Of a DNA stretch of 33,011 nt, positions 26,313 to 33,011 are shown piece by piece (position 1 is the stretch's first letter; each line of letters begins with the position of its first letter). Made by a program: the position numbers and the translations under genes. The DNA is from Bacillota bacterium (GTDB lineage Bacteria > Bacillota_A > Clostridia > Lachnospirales > WQUN01), in contig WQTQ01000220.1 in NCBI GenBank assembly GCA_009786175.1, forward strand, positions 1 to 33,011, in the 5' to 3' direction. The notes beneath the pieces are model-generated. The model had not been told where the DNA came from. It did not search any database and worked only from the letters and a program-made list of their open reading frames with translations.

Positions 26313-26993
26313 TTACTCCCTTTCGAAACAGTAACCTTCGCCCCTGGATGTTGTAATCGTATACCCGGAATCGAACAGTTTTGCCCTAAGTTTGGATATT
26401 GCTACTTTAATGGCACCGTGCTGCCCCATTATTTCTTGCCCCCATGCTTTTTCGTAAAGATATTCTGCAGTAAGCATCTGCTCCGGCTGTTGCATAAACT
26501 GTAGAAGCAGTGATAATTCCTTTGGCTGCAAACCCATGTCTTCCCCGTGTAAATAGGCTTTACTTGCAGGAACATCTATTCTTATAGGCCCAATTGTTAA
26601 TGCATCGGGAATCATTGAGGTTCTGCGCAGCAGTGCCCCAATTCGCATAAGAAATACCGTGGTGTCATAAGGCTTTGGCAAGTAATCGTCGCCGCCCGCT
26701 TCAAACCCCTTAATAATGTCAGCAGGTGTCCCCAGTGCTGTAAGCAAAAGAACCGGAATGCGTGAAGTTTTTCTTAACTCTTTCAAAAAATCCACCCCAA
26801 ACCCGTCCGGCAGCTGCAAGTCTAAGACAATTGCACCGGGTAGTTCCTTCGCTATAATGGCCCTTGCTTCCGCAAGTGTAAATGCTTGCTTTACTTCATA
26901 GCCGTGCCGCTCTAATATTTTCTTGTTATTAGCTTGCACAAGGGGCTCATCTTCGACCAACAATAAGTAACCACCTTTAAGACTGTTCTTCAT
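26313..26993 (-). CDS. OmpR-family response regulator
   Basis: The 226-residue protein has a receiver domain with the acidic pocket (VEDEP), the phospho-accepting Asp58 in IVLDLQLPDGFG, the Thr in LLLTALG and Lys107 in YLPKPYD. The C-terminal winged helix (about 128-226) has LQPKELSLLLQFMQQ and ends TTSRGEGYCFERE. AAAGGAGG lies about 9 bases before the ATG. It begins 18 bases after the REC-kinase stop and should be the transcriptional output of this operon, which also holds hybrid kinase 2. All phosphorylation residues are present. Confidence 0.93.
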   Translation of the reverse strand: MKNSLKGGYLLLVEDEPLVQANNKKILERHGYEVKQAFTLAEARAIIAKELPGAIVLDLQLPDGFGVDFLKELRKTSRIPVLLLTALGTPADIIKGFEAGGDDYLPKPYDTTVFLMRIGALLRRTSMIPDALTIGPIRIDVPASKAYLHGEDMGLQPKELSLLLQFMQQPEQMLTAEYLYEKAWGQEIMGQHGAIKVAISKLRAKLFDSGYTITTSRGEGYCFERE

Positions 26994-27011
26994 AGAAATA
27001 CCTCCTTTACA

Positions 27012-28109
27012 CTATCGACTATGCGCGGGCAACGTAAACATAACTGCCGTACCTTGCCCATACTCACTTGTAAGCGAAATTGTACCTTTGTGAACCTCTT
27101 CAATTGCAACTTTACATATAGAAAGCCCAAAGCCCGTACTGCTGTCTGATACACCTCGCTCAAAAACATGGGGTAAAAGTTCAGGTTTTACACCTGTTCC
27201 GTTATCCCGTACCGTTACAATAACCATACCATCTCCTTCCATTGCATTTATAGATATTTGTCCATCATAGGTATACCGGTTAGCATTTGACAGTAAGTTT
27301 GCCAATACATGCATAAGCATATCGCTATTGCCCGACACCTGTGGAAGGGATTTAGGTATGCTTGCCAATAACTTGTTTTTACGTTGAACTAACATATTGC
27401 GGTAAACAGATGCGGCCCTGTTTAAGAACTCCACCATATCAATTGACTCCATTTTTTGATGCCCGTCGTAAATGGTTGAAAGCTTTAAGGCACTGTCAAC
27501 CATCCTTGCCATTCGCATTATTTCCCGCTGGGCATTTTCCAAGCTTTCTTGCATTTCTTCTTTATTTAAATCGCCAAAATTAAGCATGTCCGTAACGTTA
27601 AATATGCTTGTTGAAATAACCGTAAGGGGTGTCTTAAAGTCGTGGCTCATATTTTGAAAAAATTCCGTTCTCATGCGTGTAATACGATCCAGCATGTTAA
27701 TTTCCGCAATATAAGATTCTTCAATAGTACGCATAGCATTTACAATTTGAATTTGATTACGCACTCGTAAACTTACAATTGTTTTGTTAAAGGGCTTACT
27801 AATATAATCGGCTGCGTTCAAGGAAAGCCCAAACATTTCATCTTCTTCCCCGTCCAGCCCCGTAATAAAAATTACGGGTATCTCCTTCAGCTCATCTATA
27901 GTCCTAAGTATCGTAAGCAATTGGTATCCGTCCATCTCAGGCATTACAATGTCTAGCAAAATAAGATCCGGCACATGCTTTCCTGCCAACTCCAATGCCC
28001 TTTTCCCGCTGGTTGCCGCAAATACAGTGTACTGCTCACCCAATATCCTTGCCAATTCCCTTACGCTAATAGGGTCGTCATCAACAATTAGTATAGTGTT
28101 ACTCTTCAT
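27012..28109 (-). CDS. Receiver-histidine kinase protein (REC-HisKA-HATPase)
   Basis: The 365-residue soluble protein has an N-terminal receiver (LIVDDDP; Asp53 in LLDIVMPEMDG; Lys in YISKPFN), a short coil, HisKA with His156 in FQNMSHDFKTPLTVI, and an HATPase domain with LANLLSNANRYT, DNGTGV and GFGLSICK. No membrane helix is seen. The start codon overlaps the end of hybrid kinase 2 by 11 bases, so translation is coupled, and it is followed by the OmpR-type regulator. The order suggests that phosphate from the HPt domain of kinase 2 loads Asp53, which then controls the kinase that acts on the regulator. This route is inference. Confidence 0.92.
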   Translation of the reverse strand: MKSNTILIVDDDPISVRELARILGEQYTVFAATSGKRALELAGKHVPDLILLDIVMPEMDGYQLLTILRTIDELKEIPVIFITGLDGEEDEMFGLSLNAADYISKPFNKTIVSLRVRNQIQIVNAMRTIEESYIAEINMLDRITRMRTEFFQNMSHDFKTPLTVISTSIFNVTDMLNFGDLNKEEMQESLENAQREIMRMARMVDSALKLSTIYDGHQKMESIDMVEFLNRAASVYRNMLVQRKNKLLASIPKSLPQVSGNSDMLMHVLANLLSNANRYTYDGQISINAMEGDGMVIVTVRDNGTGVKPELLPHVFERGVSDSSTGFGLSICKVAIEEVHKGTISLTSEYGQGTAVMFTLPAHSR

Positions 28110-31053
28110 CTATCTCACTCCCAAAAGTACTTTCAAGTTGCAGCAAGGCTTCCAATGCCGCCAGTTCGTTAATATCTTGCATACAGCGCACCAGCTCACT
28201 GCTCCCGGGCACCAAGTAAAGTTCGTCTACATAGCTTAAATATCTTAAATCGCCGCTTTCCAGAAGCGGCTTAAGCTCACTTACTAAACGCGAAAACATT
28301 TTTATATCAAAATTAGCATCGGGCATATTTTTTCTAACATTTTCCAAAGTCGGCTCTATACTGTGCATAACAGCATTAAACTCTTTCCTCAAAGCAGCCA
28401 CATCAGCGTCACTTACAGAACTGTTACTCCTAATAGATGCCTCTATTTTTGCCGCAATTTGCCGTAATGCAGGCTTTTCTATCATACCCGCATGGGTTTT
28501 CAGGTTGTGTACAAGCCTGAATACTTGTCCAACATCTCCAGCGGCCAAATGTTTGGCAATAGTATCACATACATTCCTGTTACTGTCTGCAAATTGAACC
28601 AATATTTTTGCATACTGCTGTTCAGCTTCTGTTTGCATTACTTCCTTATCTTTTTCTTCCTGCCAATCTATAGGCGTGAAATAGTTTAACAAGCACTGCC
28701 ATAATTCCTGGGATGTAAAGGGTTTACCTACTACCCCGTCCATACCGTTTGCACGGTATATTTCTTCGTCATTAATCATTATATTGGCTGTCATAGCAAC
28801 TATTGGGGTCCCTGTCTCTAACTGATTAATTAGTCTTGCGGCCTCCAGCCCATCCATAACAGGCATGTGAATATCCATAAAGATAAGCCCGAATGGCGGT
28901 TTGCTACTGTATTTACGCTCTTTCACAATATCAAAACCAATTTGACCATTTACGGCTATTGTAGGCCTTAGGCCCACCTTAATTAAATGTTCGCAAATAA
29001 CATCCTGGTTCATATCATTATCTTCAAAAACCAAAACTTCGCCATCAAACATAGGTTTTGGAATTTCACCTGCCATAACGCCGGATGTACCTTCGCTCTC
29101 ATCCACTTTTACAATTGGAAATGTTAAAGTGAAGCTAAATTTGCTTCCAATATTCAATACGCTTTCCACTTCCAGTCTGCCGCCCATTAATTCTATTAAT
29201 CTTTTTGCAATAGGTAAGCCAAGGCCGGAACCACCGTATACACGTGTAATACTTGCATCCGCTTGGGTAAATGTATCAAAAATTCTCAAAATTTGCTCTT
29301 CCGTCATGCCTATTCCACTGTCACGCACTTCAAAATGTATGGTGTAACTGGTTTCCGTTGAACCTATAAGAGTTATGGACATTTTTATTATTCCATGGTT
29401 GGTAAACTTGACCGCATTAGAAAGCAAGTTTAATAATACTTGCGTAAGGCGGGTTGAATCGCCCAGTACTAATTTGTCTAAAACCGATTCTACATAAAAT
29501 TGAGTCTCAAGGTTTTTCTCCCGAGCCATGGGGAAAATGACCGATTGACTGTGTTGTATTACTTTCTGCAAATCAAACGGTGCTATTTCAAGTTCCAGTT
29601 TGTCAGATTCCATTTTTGATACATCTAATAAATCGTTTATAATCTGAAGCAGCCACTTCGCGTTTTCATATATATTATTTAAGTGCCTGCGGGTTTTACC
29701 AGATATATCGCTGTCATCCAAAACAAGCTCTGAATATCCAATAATGCTATTCATAGGTGTGCGTATCTCGTGGCTGGTATTGGCCAAAAAAGCAGACTTA
29801 GCCAAAGAAGCCGCCTGCGCTTCCAAAGCAACTGTTTTAAGCCTTTCTTCATACTCGACACGCTTGTCATGCTCGTTCTTTTTATCGGTTATATCGGAAA
29901 AACAGTAAAGCTCTACCTGCGAGCCATCTATCCAGGAAATAGAAGCAATTGTTACCTCCAACCATTTACATAAAAGACTGTCCCAAAAATAATCTTTGCT
30001 GTTAACGCCAAAATCCACATAGTCCGGCAAAGAAGAAATATTTTCTTTAAATTGTTCAAACTCCCGTAGCTTAAAGCTAATCAGTTCGTCTATTTCTGCA
30101 GAATTAATATCTTGCTCTTCCAGTTTATAAGCTTGCAGCAAATTATTATTTGCATACACTACATTTTTATTTTCGTCCAGTATAAAAACCATGGCGTTTA
30201 GGTTATCCATTACTTTTATTGTCTTGTTAAGTGTGGATATACTATTAACCATATCCGCTATATCCTTCGACAATTGGCCCACTTCGCTGTCGTTATACTG
30301 GCAGATTGGGTACGTTAAATCGCCCTTAGTAATATTGTCGGTAGCTTCCCTTAAAATATGAATGGGTTTGGTTATAAGATTTGAGATAAGCAAACAAACC
30401 AGAATACCAAGCAACGATATTACTGCCACAGTAGCAAAAATGTTGCCGGCAGTTCTTGTGGAAAAATGCGCTACATCGGAAGCGTGACTATATGCAAGTA
30501 CTGTTAAAATTTTATCAACATCTTCCAACAAATGGGCCATCTCGCGGCCCGTATTAATCCCTAAAATTATTGAATACTCCAATGCGCAGTTATCATTATT
30601 TTCTACCGCATAAATTATTGTGGTAATTATATAGTCACGATAGAAATAATATGCTGCCATAAATTGCTCTAGGATATTATTAAGATTATCCATTTCATAC
30701 TGGTTTAGCCTGCCGTAACTTATTACATGCATATTAGCTACTAACTCGGCCAAAAACACCGGATCTTGCGCTTGATACATTGCCATAAGCCCATCAACAG
30801 TTTGCTGTACTTGATAACTGTCGAAAGACAAGGCTTTGTATGCAGCCGTTAGACGCATTTCGGTTAGTGCGGAAAGAGTGTTAGTAAGATGCGACTGTCT
30901 TATTACTGTAGAATCAAGCAACTCTTCATACTCTGCAACCACCGTATTTACACGAGTAATTGTAAATGCCGCCAAAAATATATTTGCCAGCATCAATATA
31001 TAGAATGCCAAAAATATTTTTTGTCCTATTTTTAACCCATACAGCCATCGCAT
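28099..31053 (-). CDS. Hybrid sensor histidine kinase with receiver and HPt domains (copy 2)
   Basis: The 984-residue protein is paralogous to the kinase at 21811-24753 and collinear with it from end to end. It has helices at about 10-33 and 203-226 with a helical outer sensor, HAMP (ITKGDLTYPICQYNDSEVG), PAS (about 283-395), HisKA with His428 in FLANTSHEIRTPMNSI, and HATPase with NLLSNAVKFT, DSGIGM and GGSGLGL. A receiver with Asp727 in FMDIHMPVMDG, an HPt with His849 in VHNLKTHAGM, and the same type of C-terminal tail (GDLRYLSYVDEL ... PGSSEL) follow. It is first in an operon with the REC-kinase and the OmpR-type regulator. The outer sensor region is more divergent from copy 1 than the kinase core, suggesting a different signal. 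Confidence 0.94.
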   Translation of the reverse strand: MRWLYGLKIGQKIFLAFYILMLANIFLAAFTITRVNTVVAEYEELLDSTVIRQSHLTNTLSALTEMRLTAAYKALSFDSYQVQQTVDGLMAMYQAQDPVFLAELVANMHVISYGRLNQYEMDNLNNILEQFMAAYYFYRDYIITTIIYAVENNDNCALEYSIILGINTGREMAHLLEDVDKILTVLAYSHASDVAHFSTRTAGNIFATVAVISLLGILVCLLISNLITKPIHILREATDNITKGDLTYPICQYNDSEVGQLSKDIADMVNSISTLNKTIKVMDNLNAMVFILDENKNVVYANNNLLQAYKLEEQDINSAEIDELISFKLREFEQFKENISSLPDYVDFGVNSKDYFWDSLLCKWLEVTIASISWIDGSQVELYCFSDITDKKNEHDKRVEYEERLKTVALEAQAASLAKSAFLANTSHEIRTPMNSIIGYSELVLDDSDISGKTRRHLNNIYENAKWLLQIINDLLDVSKMESDKLELEIAPFDLQKVIQHSQSVIFPMAREKNLETQFYVESVLDKLVLGDSTRLTQVLLNLLSNAVKFTNHGIIKMSITLIGSTETSYTIHFEVRDSGIGMTEEQILRIFDTFTQADASITRVYGGSGLGLPIAKRLIELMGGRLEVESVLNIGSKFSFTLTFPIVKVDESEGTSGVMAGEIPKPMFDGEVLVFEDNDMNQDVICEHLIKVGLRPTIAVNGQIGFDIVKERKYSSKPPFGLIFMDIHMPVMDGLEAARLINQLETGTPIVAMTANIMINDEEIYRANGMDGVVGKPFTSQELWQCLLNYFTPIDWQEEKDKEVMQTEAEQQYAKILVQFADSNRNVCDTIAKHLAAGDVGQVFRLVHNLKTHAGMIEKPALRQIAAKIEASIRSNSSVSDADVAALRKEFNAVMHSIEPTLENVRKNMPDANFDIKMFSRLVSELKPLLESGDLRYLSYVDELYLVPGSSELVRCMQDINELAALEALLQLESTFGSEIDEE

Positions 31054-31359
31054 AACAATTCCTCTTTTCTCTTAGGCATTCAGTAGCTGCTTACTATGTA
31101 AAAATATTTCGGCTGAAATATGCAAATGATTCCGTAGGTAATTCTTGCTTTATGTTACAAAGTAGCTTTTTAAACCCTATTATAACACAATAACAATTTG
31201 TACTAAATTATAGCAAAAACAATCAAACACAAGAGTTACCACTACAACAAATTTCAATTATTTTATTAACCAGAAAAATGAATGCGTAAAAATATTATTG
31301 TAATTACAACAAAAATTGGCTTTCGCCAATATTTGGTTAATAATTAGGGACGTAATCAC
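31054..31359. other. AT-rich control region of the kinase 2 operon
   Basis: No gene is seen. Features on the minus strand: a second terminator-like hairpin for the FtsH-like gene (ATTGGC GAAA GCCAAT, 31315-31330, followed by TTTTTGTTG), the 12-bp palindrome TTGTAATTACAA (31298-31309), two ACAACAAA boxes (31244-31251, 31306-31313) and two TATAAT elements. The leader of about 120 bases before the ATG is unstructured by eye. Confidence 0.55.
31179..31187 (-). promoter_or_regulatory. Extended -10 promoter of the hybrid kinase 2 operon
   Basis: On the minus strand TGTTATAAT, identical to the rel promoter element, lies about 125 bases before the ATG. A second TATAAT lies some 30 bases further upstream. 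The long leader between promoter and start has no clear riboswitch. Confidence 0.5.
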
Positions 31360-31401
31360 CAAAATATAATCCCCACCACCCGTTGTGCGGATGGTGGGGA
31401 T
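31360..31401 (-). terminator. Terminator directly after the FtsH-like stop codon
   Basis: ATCCCCACCA / TGGTGGGGAT (31369-31378 and 31392-31401) form a 10-bp perfect stem, with a further inner CCG/CGG stem. On the minus strand it is followed by TATATTTTG. The stem begins at the first base after the stop codon, which is unusually tight. Confidence 0.85.
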
Positions 31402-32721
31402 TTATATCAACAATTGTTGAGCAATTCCATTTGCAAGGTCAGCACCTGTTGCACCTGATGTAGCAAGAGCAAGTTCGTGAAGGTTCACGTTTTCGTCCAA
31501 TTTAACATTGGAAACATGTACTTTTAGAATAGCTTCACGGCCCAATAAGTCCGGTTTTTCTACAATAACGCGCCTGTCAAAACGGCCGGGTCTAAGTAAT
31601 GCCTTATCCAATATTTCGGGACGGTTTGTTGCGGCAAGAATAATGATACCCTTTTCGGTTGAAAAACCATCCATTTCCGTAAGTAGCTGATTAAGGGTTT
31701 GTTCTCGCTCGTCATTACCGCCCATTTGATTATCACGGCTTTTCCCTATGGCATCTATTTCATCAATGAAAATAATGCAAGGGGCATTTTTCTTTGCCTG
31801 TTCAAATAGGTCACGTACGCGAGACGCCCCGACACCTACATACATTTCAACAAATTCACTGCCGGAAATAGAGAAGAACGACACTCCGGCTTCCCCTGCA
31901 AGGGCTTTGGCAAGCAATGTTTTTCCTGTACCCGGTGGGCCAACAAGCAACGCACCTTTAGGCTGCTTCGCACCGATTTTTTGGTATTTTCCCGGGTTTT
32001 TCAGATAGTCTGCAAGTTCGGCAAGGCTTTCTTTGGCTTCGTCACATCCCGCAACATGCGCAAATTTAACGCCAATATTTTTTTCAGCAGTGTATTCTTT
32101 CGCTTTACTCTTACCCACGCCCATCATGCCGTCACCCATTTTACTCATAAGTTTACGGCCCAAGAACATAAATAGCAGATACATTATTAAAATTGGGACA
32201 ACCCAACTAAAAATAAACCCAAGTATAGGTGAACGGGTTGCCGGAAGCTGCCTATAGAAGCTAACGTTGTGTAAGCTTAGCCGTTCTACAAGAGATGGAT
32301 CTTCAACTCTTATGGCAATTAAAACACTGTCAACAGATAAAGTTTGCCGTCTTACATCTTCTGCAGGCGTACCATACGGATATATAACCCTCTCTATCTC
32401 CGCAAGAATAGCGTCGTCCCTTAATCTAATCCTAAGATTGTCTTCATTTATCTGGACTTGGCCGACATGCCCAGATTCAACAAGCTGAATAAACTGCCCA
32501 TACTCAATTCGATAATCTCCGGGCATTCTTGTCATAACAACCAGGTTCAGCAGAAAGTTGATAAGAAATATTACGGCTAAGACAGTGAAGATATTAGGTT
32601 TTTTGGGCGAATTCCAAGAGAAAAAGCCGCCTCCACCATCTAGTTTATCTGTCTCATTCATTTGGTTAGGGTTTGACTGCATTAAATTAGTGTTATTTTT
32701 TTCATTTTCTTCTTGCCTCAT
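31402..32721 (-). CDS. FtsH-like AAA+ membrane protein lacking the protease domain
   Basis: The 439-residue protein has the FtsH layout up to the AAA+ module: helix 1 (about 43-63), an outer domain of about 100 residues, helix 2 (about 164-188), Walker A GPPGTGKT (261-268), Walker B IIFIDEID, pore motif MYVGVGAS, and second region of homology with [20 protein letters not shown]. FtsH similarity runs to [11 protein letters not shown] and then stops; the last residues are GIAQQLLI. The M41 domain with HExxH, about 200 residues, is absent, and the lid is incomplete. GGGAGG 8 bases upstream selects the ATG at 32721; an ATG at 32772 is in frame but upstream of that site. It may be a gene fragment or a protease-free membrane unfoldase. 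A terminator follows at once. Confidence 0.9.
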   Translation of the reverse strand: MRQEENEKNNTNLMQSNPNQMNETDKLDGGGGFFSWNSPKKPNIFTVLAVIFLINFLLNLVVMTRMPGDYRIEYGQFIQLVESGHVGQVQINEDNLRIRLRDDAILAEIERVIYPYGTPAEDVRRQTLSVDSVLIAIRVEDPSLVERLSLHNVSFYRQLPATRSPILGFIFSWVVPILIMYLLFMFLGRKLMSKMGDGMMGVGKSKAKEYTAEKNIGVKFAHVAGCDEAKESLAELADYLKNPGKYQKIGAKQPKGALLVGPPGTGKTLLAKALAGEAGVSFFSISGSEFVEMYVGVGASRVRDLFEQAKKNAPCIIFIDEIDAIGKSRDNQMGGNDEREQTLNQLLTEMDGFSTEKGIIILAATNRPEILDKALLRPGRFDRRVIVEKPDLLGREAILKVHVSNVKLDENVNLHELALATSGATGADLANGIAQQLLI

Positions 32722-32777
32722 TTGATTTCGCCTCCCATCAGTTTTTGGTATGTAAATTTTGTAATTTATCACATTGT

Positions 32778-32783
32778 ATTATA
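32778..32783 (-). promoter_or_regulatory. Candidate -10 box of the FtsH-like gene
   Basis: On the minus strand TATAAT stands about 57 bases before the ATG at 32721. The -35 is weak (TTGTTG with a 15-base spacer). The truncated gene thus keeps a plausible promoter as well as a ribosome binding site and a terminator. Confidence 0.4.
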
Positions 32784-32892
32784 TAAATACCATCAGTTCA
32801 ACAAGAATCGCGGGCAGAAAATCCTAAGAGGCGAAAAAACAGCTTGAGAGCATCCGCCAATATCAGTAGTAAAGACGAAAGTGTCAAACACA

Positions 32893-32924
32893 GGAAAAAA
32901 CCCGCCTGGGTATCCAAGCGGGTT
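32893..32924 (-). terminator. Terminator of a gene beyond the right edge
   Basis: AACCCGC (32899-32905) and GCGGGTT (32918-32924) form a 7-bp stem with a 12-base loop; on the minus strand a run of T residues follows. It separates the FtsH-like gene from the upstream minus-strand unit. Confidence 0.75.
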
Positions 32925-32951
32925 AGTTAATAAAGCAAAAGCCAAAATCAG

Positions 32952-33011
32952 CTATGCCTTTCTTTTTTTCTGTATCCTATTCAATTTCCATTTCACACAA
33001 ATTCCACCCAC
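32952..33011 (-). CDS. Possible C-terminal end of a gene running in from the right edge
   Basis: One minus-strand frame is open from the edge to TAG at 32952, ending KLNRIQKKRKA, and the terminator at 32899-32924 follows 27 bases later. The other two frames have stops. A basic tail of this kind often follows the last helix of a membrane protein, but only 19 residues are visible and no family can be named. Confidence 0.4.
   Translation of the reverse strand: MGGICVKWKLNRIQKKRKA

Overview
The window reads as chromosome of a low-to-middle GC Bacillota, most likely a member of the Clostridia. The support is the strong AGGAGG-type ribosome binding sites, the CIRCE-controlled hrcA-grpE-dnaK-dnaJ operon, a bifunctional Rel, the radical-SAM enzyme HemZ next to hisS, a YqzL-like mini-gene between era and recO, and an HPr-like protein without the catalytic histidine. 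I cannot name the genus from sequence alone.

Left part (1-2213, minus strand): era, a 46-residue YqzL-family gene, recO and the start of a sugar-isomerase-like TIM-barrel gene form one operon running off the left edge. Facing away from it is a long plus-strand unit (about 2281-12883): rel, an unknown two-helix membrane protein, hemZ, hisS, then an ABC ATPase, an ABC-2 permease, a GldG-like protein and a DUF4340-like protein. The last four resemble the GldA/GldF/GldG transporter set and end at a clear terminator.

Middle (12884-18708): a gap of about 740 bp holds no convincing gene. It does hold a perfect 23-bp-arm hairpin and an isolated promoter/terminator pair that could make a short RNA of about 200 nt. 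Then come a sigma-A promoter with a perfect CIRCE operator and the heat-shock operon, followed by an HPr-like gene with its own promoter and a terminator.

Right part (18713-31053): a dense signalling island. It holds a sensor-kinase-like protein whose phospho-accepting His is Gln and whose GGDEF motif is degenerate, an HTH/coiled-coil protein, two long paralogous hybrid kinases (HAMP, PAS, HisKA, HATPase, REC, HPt), a Crp/Fnr regulator, a receiver-less OmpR-type winged-helix protein, an OmpR-type response regulator and a REC-HisKA-HATPase protein. The second hybrid kinase, the REC-kinase and the response regulator are in one operon and could form a multistep phosphorelay. Short shared sequence boxes in the intergenic regions suggest cross-regulation.

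Far right (31402-33011, minus strand): an FtsH-family protein that ends inside the AAA+ lid and lacks the whole M41 protease domain, with a terminator hairpin directly after its stop codon. Then come a terminator and possibly the last residues of a gene beyond the right edge. The degenerate kinase, the paralogous phosphorelay island and the protease-less FtsH are the items most worth a second look.
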